From Anoplolepis gracilipes (taxonomy: Eukaryota; Arthropoda; Insecta; Hymenoptera; Formicidae), in contig NC_132975.1 in NCBI RefSeq assembly GCF_047496725.1, positions 15,199,501 through 15,263,500 on the forward strand: 64,000 nt of DNA, written 5' to 3'. How positions within the stretch are numbered: the stretch's first letter is position 1; each line of letters opens with the position of its first letter. The position numbers and the translations under genes were made by a program. Below, one piece after another: positions 47,661-62,300 of this stretch. A model generated the notes under the pieces. It made no database searches, was not told the origin of the DNA, and saw only the letters and a program-made list of their open reading frames with translations.

Positions 47661-48490
47661 AGAACTAGAGTATACAAACATTGTTTAAGAATTACTCGTT
47701 ATCTTTTTAGAAAAATATGTAATGTGTTTAATTCTTATATGAGAAAAACTGTAAGGTTTTCTTCATTTCTATATCACTGTCTGCAACTTCAATTAATGAT
47801 CAGGATAGATCAGCAACATTTTTTATGTTTAATTTAACACACTACTATTAAAAGAAAAAGTGAAATTGAAAGATAAAAAAGAAGAGAAATATTAATATAT
47901 TTTATATGTTAATATTTCTCTCTAATTCCTTAATTTCGCTTTTTTCAAGAAATGATTTGTAATGAAACGTGTGATAACTTAGTATTTTATATATTTATTG
48001 CAAGATATTTGTAATTTTTAAAAGTAAATACATTTAGGATTTTTGAAAAATTTTAAGAAATTATTAACTATTAATATTTAATAAATTTTTAACATTTTTC
48101 AAAAATCCTAAATGCACTTATTTTTAAAAATTACAAGTATCTTGTAATAAATACATTAAAATATTAAATTATCACACGTTTCATTACAAATTATTTCTTG
48201 AAAAAAGTGAAATTAAGGAATTCCAGAGAAATATTAACGTATAAAATATATTATTTCTCTTCTTTTTTATCTTTCAATTTCACTTTTTCTTTTAATAGTC
48301 ATGTGTTAAATTAAAACGCAAAAAATTTTGCTAATCTATCCTGATCATTAATTGAAGTTGCAGGCGGTGATATAGAAATGAAGAAAACCTTACAGTTTTA
48401 CTCATATAAGAATTAAACAAATCACATATTTTTCTAAAAAGATAACGAGTAATTCTTAAACACTGTATACTTTAGTTCTGTAATTTTATA
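47652..48490. repeat. 839-bp long inverted repeat (hairpin locus)
   Basis: Arms of about 420 bases (47652-48072 and 48073-48490) are reverse complements at roughly 90% identity by eye, with almost no spacer. Examples on both arms are AAGAATTACTCGTTATCTTT, ACTGTAAGGTTTTCTTCATT and AATTTAACACA. The ends read AAAATTACAGAACTA and TAGTTCTGTAATTTT. It begins about 120 bp after the stop codon of the lysine-rich gene. The first exact AATAAA after that stop lies at the symmetry centre (48080-48085). It has no coding capacity. It may be a hairpin RNA source or a foldback transposon. Confidence 0.92.
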
Positions 48491-49290
48491 TATTTATAAC
48501 AGTTACATCTTATAAATGACAATACGGTTAATTTATGTCTTTAATAAGAAGAAATAGAATTTATTTTTCCAGTTTTATAATGTAAGATAGTACTTAAATG
48601 TTAAACAATCTTTTACGTTTTTTTTACTATTATTGAACATTTATTATTATTTATTATTAAACATTATACTTATAGCAACAGTTATACTTAAAATGACATT
48701 GTTGATTAATAAGAATGTTTGTACCTTTTAGAAAAGCTTGTCCATATTTCGTATAAATTTCAATGATTATTTTTTTAAGATTAAGTATTATTATAAAAAC
48801 GTTGTGCGTTTAATAATACTATTTACATATGTTTTTGATTACGATCATTACCATGTGCAAAGTATATGTTAATTTAACATTATATCTTATTTTACTTTGA
48901 TATTCTCAACAATGAACATTCTCCTTTCACTTAAAAAATAAATTGAATTTGTGTTTATATGTGATATTCTTTCTGATAATTTATAGCTGTCAATTTATTT
49001 TATAAACATGATGTATATAAAAAGATGTGTTGCAATATGATTTTTTATTTTTACATCTTTCCCACTTTCATCTTTCTTTTACGGTTCGAGGACCCAGTCA
49101 CGTGACTTGCTGATACCTAAAGACGAGTTCACAAGTTTGTTACAGTTTGCGAGATTTTATTTCGAGACTTCGATACACATCGCGCCTTGAAAATCGACCC
49201 TGTGCAAACAGCTCGAAGTCGTCGAGAAAGTAACGAGACGAAGAGTGCGTGATACACGGCTTGCAAACGCAAATTTCGAAAAACTAAAGG
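48491..49290. promoter_or_regulatory. CCT6 upstream region
   Basis: AT-rich up to about 49060, then a GC-richer 230-bp stretch just before the start codon that probably holds the CCT6 promoter and 5' UTR. No element or other gene is recognised. Confidence 0.45.
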
Positions 49291-49680
49291 ATGGCGGCGA
49301 TCAGTTTGCTGAATCCGAAGGCCGAATTTGCCCGGGCGGCCCAAGCACTGGCGGTGAACATATCCGCCGCGAAAGGGATTCAGGATGTGATGAAGACCAA
49401 CTTGGGTCCCAAGGGGACCATGAAGATGTACGTATCCGCACGTGCACTTTATCACGATTTTTCCTTCATCATCGCTCTCGCAATCAATTCTCCTAACATT
49501 TCAAACTGAATTTTTTGCCCGACACGAAGTATCTGTCACATCCGCTCCTTGTTGCCAGTCATCGCGACTCCGAGGAATTCGACCGCGACCTCCTGACGAC
49601 ATTATTCTCCTTATTAGGACATGTTTTACGAATTGCCGGTCAAGCGTTGACGTTTCATACATATTATTTTTTGATAAAGC

Positions 49681-49718
<38 letters not shown>

Positions 49719-51815
49719 TTTAATATTAATAGTTTAATACTTATGTTTGATACATGAAAGAGTAAGAAAAAAATATTAATAAATCTTTCTAAAAAATTTT
49801 AATTTGATTTATATATACATATATGAAGATATTTTTTTTCTACATAATGGTATACGAACGCTAGTTTTGTACAAATCAATTTTCCAGGTTGGTTTCTGGA
49901 GCTGGAGATATAAAGATCACCAAGGATGGCAATGTACTTTTACATGAAATGCAAATTCAGCATCCTACAGCGTCTTTAATAGCGAGAGCGTCTACAGCTC
50001 AGGATGACATGACTGGTGACGGTACAACCAGTACTGTGCTAGTCATTGGTGAACTTTTGAAACAGGCCGATCTGTACATAACAGAAGGATTACATCCGAG
50101 AGTGATCACTGATGGTTTTGATTTGGCTCGTGCTAAGGCATTAGAAGTATTGGATACATTGAAAATTCCAATTGAACCTGTCAAAACGAACCTATTGGAC
50201 ATTGCACGAACTTCGCTTAGGACAAAAATTCACCATACTGTAGCCGATAAGTTAACCGAGATTTGCGTGGATGCTGTACTGGCTATTAAGCAAGAGGATA
50301 AAGAGATAGACTTGCATATGATTGAATTAATGGAGATGCAACATAGAACGGCAACTGATACTACTCTAATTCGTGGTATAGTCACCGATCATGGAGCCAG
50401 GCATCCAGATATGCCAAAGAGAGTAGAGAATGCATATATTCTGACCTGTAATGTCAGCTTAGAATATGAAAAAAGTGAGGTAAGCGTGTAATCCTAGAAA
50501 GAATATACAAAATTAATTTGACAGGTATAGTAATACTAAACATATAACTTTGTGGATTGTAATTTCTAATAGGTGAATAGTGGATTCTTTTATAAATCAG
50601 CTGAGGAACGCGAAAAGTTGGTGGCCGCCGAACGCGTCTTTATCGATAATCGTGTAAAGAAGATCATCGAGTTAAAGAAAAAGTTGTGCGACGGAACGGA
50701 CAAATCGTTCGTCGTAATAAATCAAAAAGGAATAGACCCACAGTCCCTAGATATGCTTGCGAAAGAGAACATTGTCGCTCTGCGAAGAGCTAAACGCAGA
50801 AACATGGAGCGTTTAGCACTCGCATGTGGTGGTGTAGCCATGAATTCTGTGGACGATCTGAAAGAAGAACATTTGGGATGGGCTGGTCTTGTATATGAAC
50901 ATGTGCTGGTAAATTTCTATGCTTGATGCTATATATATATTGACAATGAGATAAGAGCTGTCATAGTATAGTAATCAGGAGAAACATAACTTTTTATATA
51001 ATCTTTAATAATTTTTTTTAGGGAGAAAACAAGTACACTTTCATAGAGGAATGCAAAAAGCCAAACTCTGTAACAATTTTATTAAAGGTAAAATTAATCG
51101 CATTTAATTATTTGCATTAATACGTGTATGGAATACTTAATAAGGTAACATTTTGATATTTTAGGGACCTAATAAATATACAGTGGAACAATTAAAAGAT
51201 GCTGTGCGTGACGGACTTAGGGCAATAAAGAATGCTATCGACGATGCTGCCGTTGTGCCTGGAGGCGGAGCCTTTGAAGTTGCAGCAAGCCAAGCTCTTC
51301 AACGGTATAAAGAGCAAGTAAAGGGAAAGCAACGTTTGGGAGTACAAGCTTATGCGGAAGCTTTACTCGTCATTCCGAAAATTCTCGGTAAGCCATAATA
51401 CTTGTTAATTTCTAATTTTATCAATATTATTAGTATTATCATTGTTAACATCTCCTTTTTTCTTAATTTCAGCTGTTAATAGTGGATTTGATCCACAAGA
51501 TACAATTGTTAAATTATTAGAAGAGAGCACTGCTTTAAAAGAAGCTGTAGGATTGGATCTGTCCACTGGAGAAGCCGTAAAACCTGCAGATGTTGGCATT
51601 TATGATAATTACAATGTAAAGAAACAAATTATCAATTCCTGGTAAGATATTGAAATATTTAAACTATTAAAATATAATGTAAATTATTGATAATTTGTAT
51701 ATAATATTAATAATAATACATGGATAAATTTTCCATTTTCAGCACAATAATCGCCAGTAATCTTCTTCTGGTTGACGAAATAATGAGAGCAGGATTATCT
51801 TCGCTAAAGGGTTAA
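49291..51815 (+). CDS. CCT6: T-complex protein 1 subunit zeta (CCT6)
   Basis: Seven coding exons: 49291-49427, 49888-50479, 50573-50908, 51022-51087, 51165-51387, 51473-51641 and 51743-51815, giving 531 aa, exactly the usual length. It is one of eight subunits of the cytosolic chaperonin TRiC, which folds actin, tubulin and WD-repeat proteins using ATP. Conserved group II chaperonin features are all present: NLGPKGTMKMLVSGAGDI, the nucleotide-binding DDMTGDGTTS, an apical domain, VPGGGAFEV and the C-terminal DVGIYDNYNVKKQI. The first intron holds a run of 36 T (49682-49717). AATAAA occurs at 51991-51996. Confidence 0.98.
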
Positions 51816-53343
51816 TAACTCTTATGAGATTAAGAATTTAAAGAATCATTAACAATTTTTTTCACAAAACCAATCAAATTATTGAATTATTATTCATGTT
51901 GCATTATGTCTGTTAACTAAATTAAACACTTAATCTCTTGCTTCTAATGTGAATATTATGAATAATATAATGAATTTTCACATTGAATTTAATAAAATAA
52001 TGCTTTTATAAAAAATTTTCCATTTACTAAAATTTTTTAATTTACTATAAAATATTCCATTTACTTAATTAAAATGTATAGCTTTGCGAGATATAAAATG
52101 AGAAAAATAAAAAATATCTTTGAAAATATAAATATATAAATGTGAAGAGATGCTACATTAAAAAAAAAAAAAAAAAATTAATTATTTTAATAAATAAAGA
52201 GTTAGGATACTATTATAAATCCCCCCTGCAAAAAGTTAGAGAGAGGACACAAGTTTCTAATTTTGTCAAAAGAGATGTCAGTGCATGATATGGTTCTATC
52301 TTTCGTATTAAAATATAACTTCATATTGTACTTGATTAAAGTACGAGTAATTATTCATATACTAATTTATAAAAATCAAAAATATTTATTTGAGATATGG
52401 TACATATATTTACAGCTTCTTAAAATCAATTATAATAGGACGCATGTCAGTCTTGTCTTGTTAGAAAAAAATTCTGCCTGCTAGTTTCCATCATATCAAA
52501 ATGACATAGAAAAAAAAAATTTGGTCAATGGAGATTACAATGTAAAGACTAATTTTTCTATCTTTATGGTATTCTTGTATACTAATGTAAATATTAAATT
52601 AGTATATTATGGGACTTTGAACTAAAATTTAATTTTTCACAAAAATAAAAAGCACAATGTTTAAATAAAAAATATTTACATTATACAAAATAGAAGGGAG
52701 CGGGCGAGAGATAATATATGACATTTCATTTCCTTGTGTGTTTCGTATTAAAGCTATCTTACTATTTTAAATAAAATAAATACAATGAGTGATGTAAATG
52801 GCTAATGTGTAATTTTAGGAAAGATATTAAAAATAGTTTTCCATTTGACTTTTTTCGATAATTATCATGACGTAAGTTTACCATGTAATTATAGGTTTAA
52901 CAATAATTCGATTTCAACAGACAACTCTATGTTTTGTATCATATAAAAGTATCACGTCAAACATATTATTCGAAACGACCTATTTAAAAGTAAAATATTC
53001 TAGAAACTTTTTAATTGTACTAATCGTTTATACGATTTTTTTCTCCTAATATATATATTAGTCCGCGTGTATTGTTACTTTTACTATATACATGTAACAT
53101 TCTATGAAACGAAATCAAAAGTAAAAAGATACAAACGACATTGCCGTTCATTCCTGCTGTTGCAAGTTGCACTGAATACAAAAATTATAATTAGGGTTTT
53201 GTATTGTAGTTTTACTATACCAGTTTTCGCGATAATTCGTAATCAATCATCATTAATTGATGGAAAATTCTGAATCTTGATATGATATGAAATTATGTCT
53301 ATCTACTTACCCCTATATTACGTAAAAAAAATTATTATGACAT
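51816..53343. other. convergent 3' intergenic region
   Basis: AT-rich 1.5 kb between the ends of CCT6 and the zinc-finger gene; it must contain both 3' UTRs. No gene, RNA or transposon is recognised. Confidence 0.6.
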
Positions 53344-56300
53344 TTAGTCAGAGTTCGACAAGATTGCGGCGTATCTAGGATCTTTCCTGATGTCCTTTAA
53401 AAATATTTTCGGATTGATATTAATCAATGTAGACAAAGTGAGACAGGTTAATCTCATATTCTGACCTCCAACTACCATGTACGTGTTCAACCCGGCCAGA
53501 TTAATTGGACTGCTTGGTATTCCATAATGAGAGGACGGTTCACTCTTCATCTCTCTCGCTTCCAATTCTGCCTTTATACTGCGTGGCATCGATCGATATG
53601 ACACAAAAGAACTCGATGGATATCTTGGCAATGGATTTGTAGATTTCCGAGCAACAGCCTTGAACACACGCGGACCCGGTGGTCTTGCGTACGAAGCGAT
53701 CGATCTAGTCGTAGACTTTCTCGCGACAGCTTGAGGATTACCACTGCCTTTAAATACCGAAACACCGGGAATATTGCTCATCGCGGCCTCACCAAAGTCC
53801 AGGTTTCGTTTGGCCGGATTGCCAATCGAATTCTCCACAATCGAGCTTAAGTTACTCTCGGTCTTTACTGCGGGACTTGAATATTTCGTAGCACTATACG
53901 CAGAGAGCCGTATCGGCGTGCTAAAATATAGAGATTTGCGTTGTTTAATTAAATGTCTTGTTATAAAGGCGACAGTGGCGTACGAAATACAACGCGTTCT
54001 TACCATTTCGATTGATCCTGTTGCTGCTGCTGCTGCTGTTCCCATTTTTGTGGCAGATGAGAGTGAAACATGTTTTGATGCGCTATCTTATCGTTGTCAG
54101 TCTCGCACAATTCCTGGCACCACTGACAGATCCATCCGCCGCGCCGTTGAACTACAATCGATGATAGATTTCCCGACTGTTCTACAAAGTTGCGAGGCGA
54201 TGTTTTGACAACATTCTTATTCGTCAAATCCTTCGGTGATGACAGAGGTGTCGCCTTATACTTAAACGGTAGATTAATTTTTGCGCTGAAGGCGGTTTCT
54301 GGACCTTTCGATTCCTTGTGCACGAGACTCCAATGTCGCTTCACAGATCGCAATGAATAGCTGCGGAAAATACAATAGAAACAAGTGTACATCACAATCG
54401 ATTTGTCGACAGACATCGCAAGATCCTCTGCCTCCTCCTCCTCCTCCTCTTCTTCTTCTTCCTCTTCCTCCTCTATATCATCTATGGCGTCACAAGTATC
54501 GATATCCCGTTTCTTAGGTGTCGACGGCTTACTTATTGCCTCGCCGTAGGAAGATCTGACTGTCGATGAGACTTCCTGGTATTTTAACTGCATCGTGGGA
54601 TGATTAAATTCCCAGTGCTCTAACATTTCGGCCTTGAAGGAACAACTGTAAGTGCAATATGAGCACTTGAGATTGTGCTTGGGAGTGACGTGCGATCTCA
54701 TGTGCGATTTCAGGCCGGTGTAATTCATGGCCGTGAAGCCGCACACCTCGCACTTCTCTCGCATATCCGCACGATTGCCGACAGTGGCGTCGCTGGCGTC
54801 TTCCGTGTTCAATTTCCTCTTTTTGGTTTTTAGCGGACAGACGATACCATATTCCTTCTCCCAGAACTCGTTGGTCAGCTTCGCGTTTTCCGCGGATGGA
54901 TTGCGTATAATCTCCTCTGGATCCTTCGGATGTTTCGAACGGATATGTTGACGCAGCAACGTCTCCGAGTTGTTGCTGCGGTCACAATAAGGACACAGGA
55001 AGTCGAATAGTTTCAAGTGCGAATACTGAATGTGCAACTTTAATCCGCGCGGACCATTAAAGGCCATCTGACAGTGCTTGCAGACAAGTGGTTTTTCCGA
55101 TATCTCTTCGTTCTTCTCGCCAGCTGCGCATAAAAGTTATATACGATATACTTCATTTTATATAAATGGGCGAGAGATTGAGATGCAATAATTTTCAATG
55201 TGATCTATATACTTACATTTATTATTTTTGGGCTTATTTTCGAGAGTATTTGCCTCGTCCTCTTTCATATCAATTATAAGATCCTCATTATCCCTGCTAT
55301 CACCATCATCGGTATCTATGCTGCTCCTATTAGCATCTCGAAGGATGTCGCTCTGCAGATTAGATATTTTAGCCGCGAGATTTACGGTTCTCTTGTCAGC
55401 TTGGGTTTTTCTTGGAGAAATTATATTATCAACTCCCCGACTTCCAGCAGATGTGTTACCGGATATCGTAACACTTTTGTAGATAACATTCATGTTTTTA
55501 CAAGTCCCTGCTTTGATCATAACCGACTGCTTCGTCAGTAAAGTCTTTACCTACATAAAATTTATATAACTATTTCTCGCTATTCTGGCACCTTTAATAT
55601 GATACAAAAAAAAAAGATTACAAATCTTGGTAAGAGCATACCCAATCCTCAATCGCATTGTCTGGAGAAAGTGGCTCGTCATTCATGTGTTCTCCATTAT
55701 GGTGTTTTGTAAAATGTTGCGTTAATACATTACGGTTCACCGTTAAATATCCGCACGATTTACAATGCCACCTAAAAATAAATTCGTATAATAATATCTT
55801 AATATCTCTATATTATATTTTTGTAAAAAAATGAACAATTTCTGAAAACGTCATGATGTGCAGACCGCATCTTAATGTAACCTCAAGATAGTTTAAGCTT
55901 TAATATCACTTACCTCGCATAATTCAACTCTCTGTAAAGGTGATCTCTCATATCATGCTTATACTTGGTTTTGAAATGATTACACAGTGTACAGATGTAA
56001 AGGTTGCCGTCCGGCTTGCCGTAAGGTCCAAATCTTCCTACATCTGAGTCGTTCAATTCAGCCGCGCTCGTTTTAGAATCCTTGGCCGATTTGTTGACAT
56101 TACGCGCTGCATTACCTTTGCTCTGCTCGCTTTCTTTCCTGATTTGTCCGCCTTCCACTTCTTCGGATAGTTTATCGCACGAAAGCGATCTCTTTGACTT
56201 TTCTTTAAACTGTCTATTATCATCGCCTGATTTTCCGCTTGATCTCATCTTAGCCGGTTTTGTCGAGATTTCTGTTTCGTTCTTGCGTTTACCCAGCGAT

Positions 56301-59300
56301 ACCTTTGAAGCTACGGGCGATGACCCCTCGCTCGTTATTGGGCCTTCGATCTCCTCTTCCAAAAGAATACCGCGAATATGTCGAATCCGCGGCATACTTC
56401 TTCTCCAAAGTGGCGTCGTATCGAAGGGCTCATCCTGCAGCCCACTTTGCTCCGTAGCTTCCACGTTACGTTTAACACCCTTTATCCTCTGATAGATCAC
56501 GGTATAATCGGCATTGGAATCGTATGCGTGTTTGCCGCTTATATGTTGCTCAAGAAGCATCTTTCCGCTGGTTTTGAACGAACACAAGGTACACTTGTAT
56601 TGACCGCTCTCGCCGTGAATGGTGTCCGCGTGAACAGTTATATCAGCTTTGTAAACACACTTGAAGTCACAGAGATTGCATTTCCAGTGATTACCGTCTC
56701 GATCGGGTACTTCTTCCTCCGTTTCCTCGTTAGTCGGCTGCTGAACGTTCTCCGTATTTTCGATTTCTCTAACTACTTTCACAAATGGTCTCTTCTCCGG
56801 ATGCTTATCGGTAAGATGTCGCTCCACAACGTGTCTAGATGACATTTCAATACTATCAGAAAGCATAGAAAGTTCACTCGCGCGACGAGAAGAAAATCTT
56901 AAAACATTTGACAAATGTAATACTGTTTTTTTCATATATTAATTCTTTTGATTGGATAAACAGTCATCAATCATTTTATAATACCAATTTATTTTAATTA
57001 TATAGTAATATTAATAATTATTATTAATTACAGTAATACTTGTCATATGTTTTAAAATTGTAATAAATTGTATAAAACGAGACATTTTATTAAAAAATAT
57101 AAAAAAATAATGTACTCGTGCGCGCCGCAGAGTTGATAATTATATAAATATATGCAAACCTGTGATAATGATGATGATTACAATGAGAACATTTATAAAG
57201 CCTTGCATCGTGCATTTTTAAATGAACACCCATCTTATCGATTGCTATATTTTGGCTCTCTTGACCTGGTGGCGGTGGAGGACAATGCGGACAACGAAAA
57301 TATGGTTCTTCCGAATGTAAAGCCTTCAAGTGATATCTCAGCATCGCTTCATCCACCGTTAAATAATTGCACTCGGTCACACTGCATACATACCTATTCA
57401 AGAGAAAGTTAATAATTGTCGAAATTATAAATGGCTTTCTGCAGAAAGGAACAGAAAGCCGTCCAAATGTCTTATAATATTTTATTGCAATCTGAAATCC
57501 GATATACCTTTTATGTTCTGGTACAAACTTTGGTATACTATCATCCTCTTCGCTTTCTTTGACAGTTTCTTTCGGCTTCCCTCCCATTCGCCCGTTTTGG
57601 TGTGAGCTACTAGCTAGATTCACCATCTTATCGAACATCTTCTCCTTCTTATCTAAACAAGGAACAGGATTGACAGGTCCGCTCTCGGGCACAGTTTCGT
57701 CTTTCGCGTGTAATTGCAGATGTCGAATAATGTTTGTTCGAACTTTCGTCGTGTAAGGACACACGGCACACCGGACTTCCCGATTGTAAATCGCCTGACG
57801 TGGTAATTGCTCTATCTCATCAGGACTAAACGATAACTTTTCCATATCTGTAGTCTTTTCAGTCTCTTGTTCCGTTCCGGATTTTGCACCTTTACGCTTC
57901 TTGGTTTTCCGTTCAGCGGATCCGAAAGGCTATAGAATTTATATACACGAGAGAATTACATGTTTTTTTTTTTAAATGGAATATAAATGTCTAATTAAAA
58001 TTTAATGCAAATTTGTAATTATTAAATTAGTTATAAAATGAGAAAGACGTGCTTACAATTGCTTGTACGATAAAGAGGCCTTCAACCGACGGGTTTGTTG
58101 GATCTGCAGGAACTAATTTTGTGTTGAGATGTTTATGTTTTGTCTTCATATGTGCCTTAGCTTGATACGAGACCGGGTATCTAATTTTACATAGCGAACA
58201 TCCGAAACGCTTCAATCCGTGAGCCTTCATGTGTTCCAGAAGAAAACCGATTTTAACGAAACGTTTTCTACAATGCGGACAAAACATATTTCTAAGAGGG
58301 TCTCCAAAATTACAGTTCTTAATATGCGTCTTCAATAAATCCGCGTTCAGTGCCGCGAAACTACACTCCAGATAACCACATTTGTACAGGTCAAGTCCAG
58401 CACGACCGGTGTCTTTAATGTCATCTAAAGTTAAAGGCTTTTCTGACTGCATGTCTGTAGATATATTCGTAGACACCTTTGAGGAAGTGCATTTATTCTC
58501 GCTAGAACCACATATTGCAGACTGCTCCTTTTTTTCAATCTTCAGCTCGACGGAAGACTTTGAATCTGTCGTTAGGTGATTTGCATCATTTTCAACGTTC
58601 TTCTTCTCTACAATTTTCTTCTCGGTTTCAATAGTCTCTAAAATCTCGATGTCACTGTCCTCCATTTTATCCGTGGACGCATCGTCATTTGAAAATGACA
58701 CGTTACTAGAATTGGCGAGATTCTTTAAAAATTCTGAATTATCCAGAAGATTGGTGTTGACAAATTCGTCACTGCAATTGAATTCACTCGAGAATTCTAA
58801 CGGATCCACTGCACTAGAGTCATTTACAGATGGCAGCTCAAATTCTTGTTCTTGAAGAATCTGATTTGTACTTAACTTGTCCTCCGATCCTTGCAGATAA
58901 AATTTATTTTTTAGAGGTTGTTTGTCGGCAACATTTTTACTCGCATTTTCAGTGGTACCATCAGTAAGAGACGCGTCTATAGGCTGCTCTTCCAAAGTAT
59001 TTGTAACATTAGTTTCCATGTTACTCGTATTACTACAACTAGTCCCATCAGTAGAGCTTATCGAGTTGTTCGGTGTATTAGCCTGTTCTTGATTAGAAAC
59101 AATTCCTACATTTAACGAAGCTGTAGAAGTCTGATCCTTTATTGCATCTTTCATAGAAGTATCCTTTTTTAAATCAACACTTAATTCGACATTTTCTTTG
59201 TCGATCTTCACAGGCTCATCAAAAGTTTGCATAACAAGTTGTTGTATAACGTCCACATTGCGTTGTATCTATAATACATATTTTGTGTGTTAAATAAAGA

Positions 59301-62300
59301 CGATTGACAATAATCACAATCTCATTATGATTTCAAATAAATTTAAAATCAAAGTAATTTTGACGTTTAATTAATTATAGCAATTATACCGTTGGAGGAA
59401 ACGAGCGTTCGAGCGTTTGTGGCAGTCGATTGTAATGAAAAGCGCTCAAATGTTGATACATCTCTTTCAAGTTCTCAGTACCATGTAAACAATATACACA
59501 TTGATACTTGGAATATCCATGTGACTTGTAGTGCTGTAAATATTAAAATGAAATAAATAACGCATTTTGCATTTTCTAATAAAATTAATAGAAATAAATG
59601 GAAAAATACTTACAGAGAGAAGTGAATTTATCGTCTCATGTTTAGAGTTACATAAATAACATAGAAAGTGAGAAGATTGATGTTTCGTATTTAAGTGCAT
59701 AATAAATGTTTCAAGTGAATAAAAAGATTTTCTGCAATCTGAAAATAATCAGTATTAATAATTCGACAATAAGATGTTACATATAATTTATCAAATTAAT
59801 ATTTTTTTTCTGTAATACATTAAAATATTGTATTACAATTGCATTACAATATTACACAATTATATCATATTGTATTATACATTATCAGAATTACTATAAC
59901 GACATACCTTCTTGTTTGCACTTGAATGGCTTTACATAATCTTGACGATTAATATTTTCCAGTTTTTGAATTGGTTTGAGCATTTTACCTACTAGAAAGT
60001 AAAACCTGCTGCCAGGATGGTAAATCATCTGAAAAATGTAATCCATTAGTCACAGATATATTATTTTTCTCATTTATAAAACGTTAAAGTTAATTACTTG
60101 ATGTTGTTGTACGTAGGATGGCGTAATGGCCCGATAGAAACAATAAACGCACTGATATCGACACGAACCATGTCTATCCCATAAATGAGCTTTCATGCTG
60201 ACCCAATTGTTTTGATTCACGTAGCAATAAGCGCACTTTTCATAATCATACGGTGGTGCACTGTTATTTCGCATCCTAGTATCATTGCAATGTTGTTGAT
60301 AGTGCTGAGAAAATAGTGAGATAGAGTCGGTCGTGTAATGGCAGTCACGACCCATACACTTAAAGAAATGAACTAGTTTCGTTTCCGTCAGCATGGCCGC
60401 GTATGCATCCACGGATTTTAACTTCAATGCAAAAGATGACATCGACACATCCTTGGACGATTTGATTAGCGGCACAGGTGTTCGTACTACGTTTACTATC
60501 TTTAAATTCGACGGGTTTGTCGACGGGATAGTCACTTGTTGCATTTTTGGGGCAATGGGCACGAAATTTGTGGCCAAACGGTGAGTACCGGTAGATTTGA
60601 CCGAGGACGTTGACGGACCCTTGATCGGAAACAACGTCACATGCTCCGACACACTTGGTTGAATACCCTGAGCGTTTGTCAGCGATGATACAATATTCAA
60701 TTTCTTCAATATTATAGGTTGATTGGATTTCCTCAAGATAGTAGGCATCCCTTTATTCTTTGGAGATATTTCCACTGCTTTTCTGATATCATTTACCTTA
60801 AAATATAACAAAAATAAAGATAATATATAGAATAATAATGACGATATAATAAGTTGAATTATTTGACAATATTTTAAAGATGAGAAAACATTGCGATTTA
60901 TTCTTCACTTACAATAGGACTTTCATTTCCAGTATTGTCAGACCTGGGTGCTAGGCTAATTACGTTTTCAATCTTCAAGAACGAACATTCCTCCTCTGTG
61001 TCAATCTGCGACACGTTTACACTGTCCGACTGAGCTTCATCTAACAAGCGTATAATTTGATCCATTTTAATATTATATTATATTATATTATATTATATTA
61101 TATTATATTATATTATATATATATATTATAAATAAATATTAATTAGTAAAACTTGAGATATTTTTTTCAGATATTTGTACTAATATTTTCAATTATTAGT
61201 AACACTATCACAACATATAGAGAGTTGTAAATACTTCAACCACATACCTGTACTGACTTGAGTGTCCTCTTGATTATCCGATTGTACTGGCATAGATAGC
61301 ATATCACCGCTCAGTCGCCTTAATCTTATGAAATTCTTGGGTGGATTGGCATCATCGCGTGGCACGGGTATTTCCGTCTCCGACGAATGCTTGTCATTTG
61401 ATTCTTTCGCTAACAAACGTTTAGCGGTAGCAATCGGTATGACATCGGGTGGATTCGGGATTGACGACATGGGCTCGCTCTTAATCTCCACTTTAATATC
61501 GACTGTTGGCTCAGGCACCGGCTCCAACGGTTTAACGTTCTGAAGCTGTGCGGCCAGTCTCTGAATTGTCGTTAGCATCGGATCCCGTGACGACGATGCG
61601 TTCATGCTCGACGTCTCCTTCAGGATCATGTTAACGTCGGTCGGCGGTTCGGAATCCGATTGCTCGCTACTGGAATCCGATTCGAAGATTGGGGCCGAAC
61701 ACTCGTTGTCGCTGATCTCACCGTCGCTCTCATCGCCTTTCTTGCTTAGATCCATGATCATGAGAGGATCCCTGATCTTTATTCCATCCGTCTTATCGTT
61801 CGTCACCTCTGATTTATCGATAACCGATTGTTCTTCCGTAGAAGAAGAAATTTTTTCACTATTCGATTGATTCGGGGCGTTCTGCTTGACGATTATATTG
61901 TTCTCAGACTCTAAAGATTCTACGGTAGAACTTGTGAGAAGCAATGAAGGATTTTCTCTTGTCTCCGGTTTGTTCGACGCTGATGAATCGCATTCGGGAA
62001 CAGGACTAACGACGGTTTCCGTGCGCATCTTGTCTTGTAACTTGTCTATTATGGACAAACTTGGCTTAGAATAGTTCTTTAAAATACCGATATCGTGGGC
62101 AATTTCCTGCATCATCTTTTGCCGTTCCCGCTGTATTTCATCCTCTTTATTTTCCAATTCAGGCGGGCAAACAAATACGCTTAGATTACCAGTGCTCACC
62201 GGTCCTTCCGGCTCCTCTTGAGACACCACCTTTGGTCGTTCTTCCATTTCTTCTTCCTTGATGTCGATTGCTTCCTCCGTTTTCGGTTCACGTAGAATAT

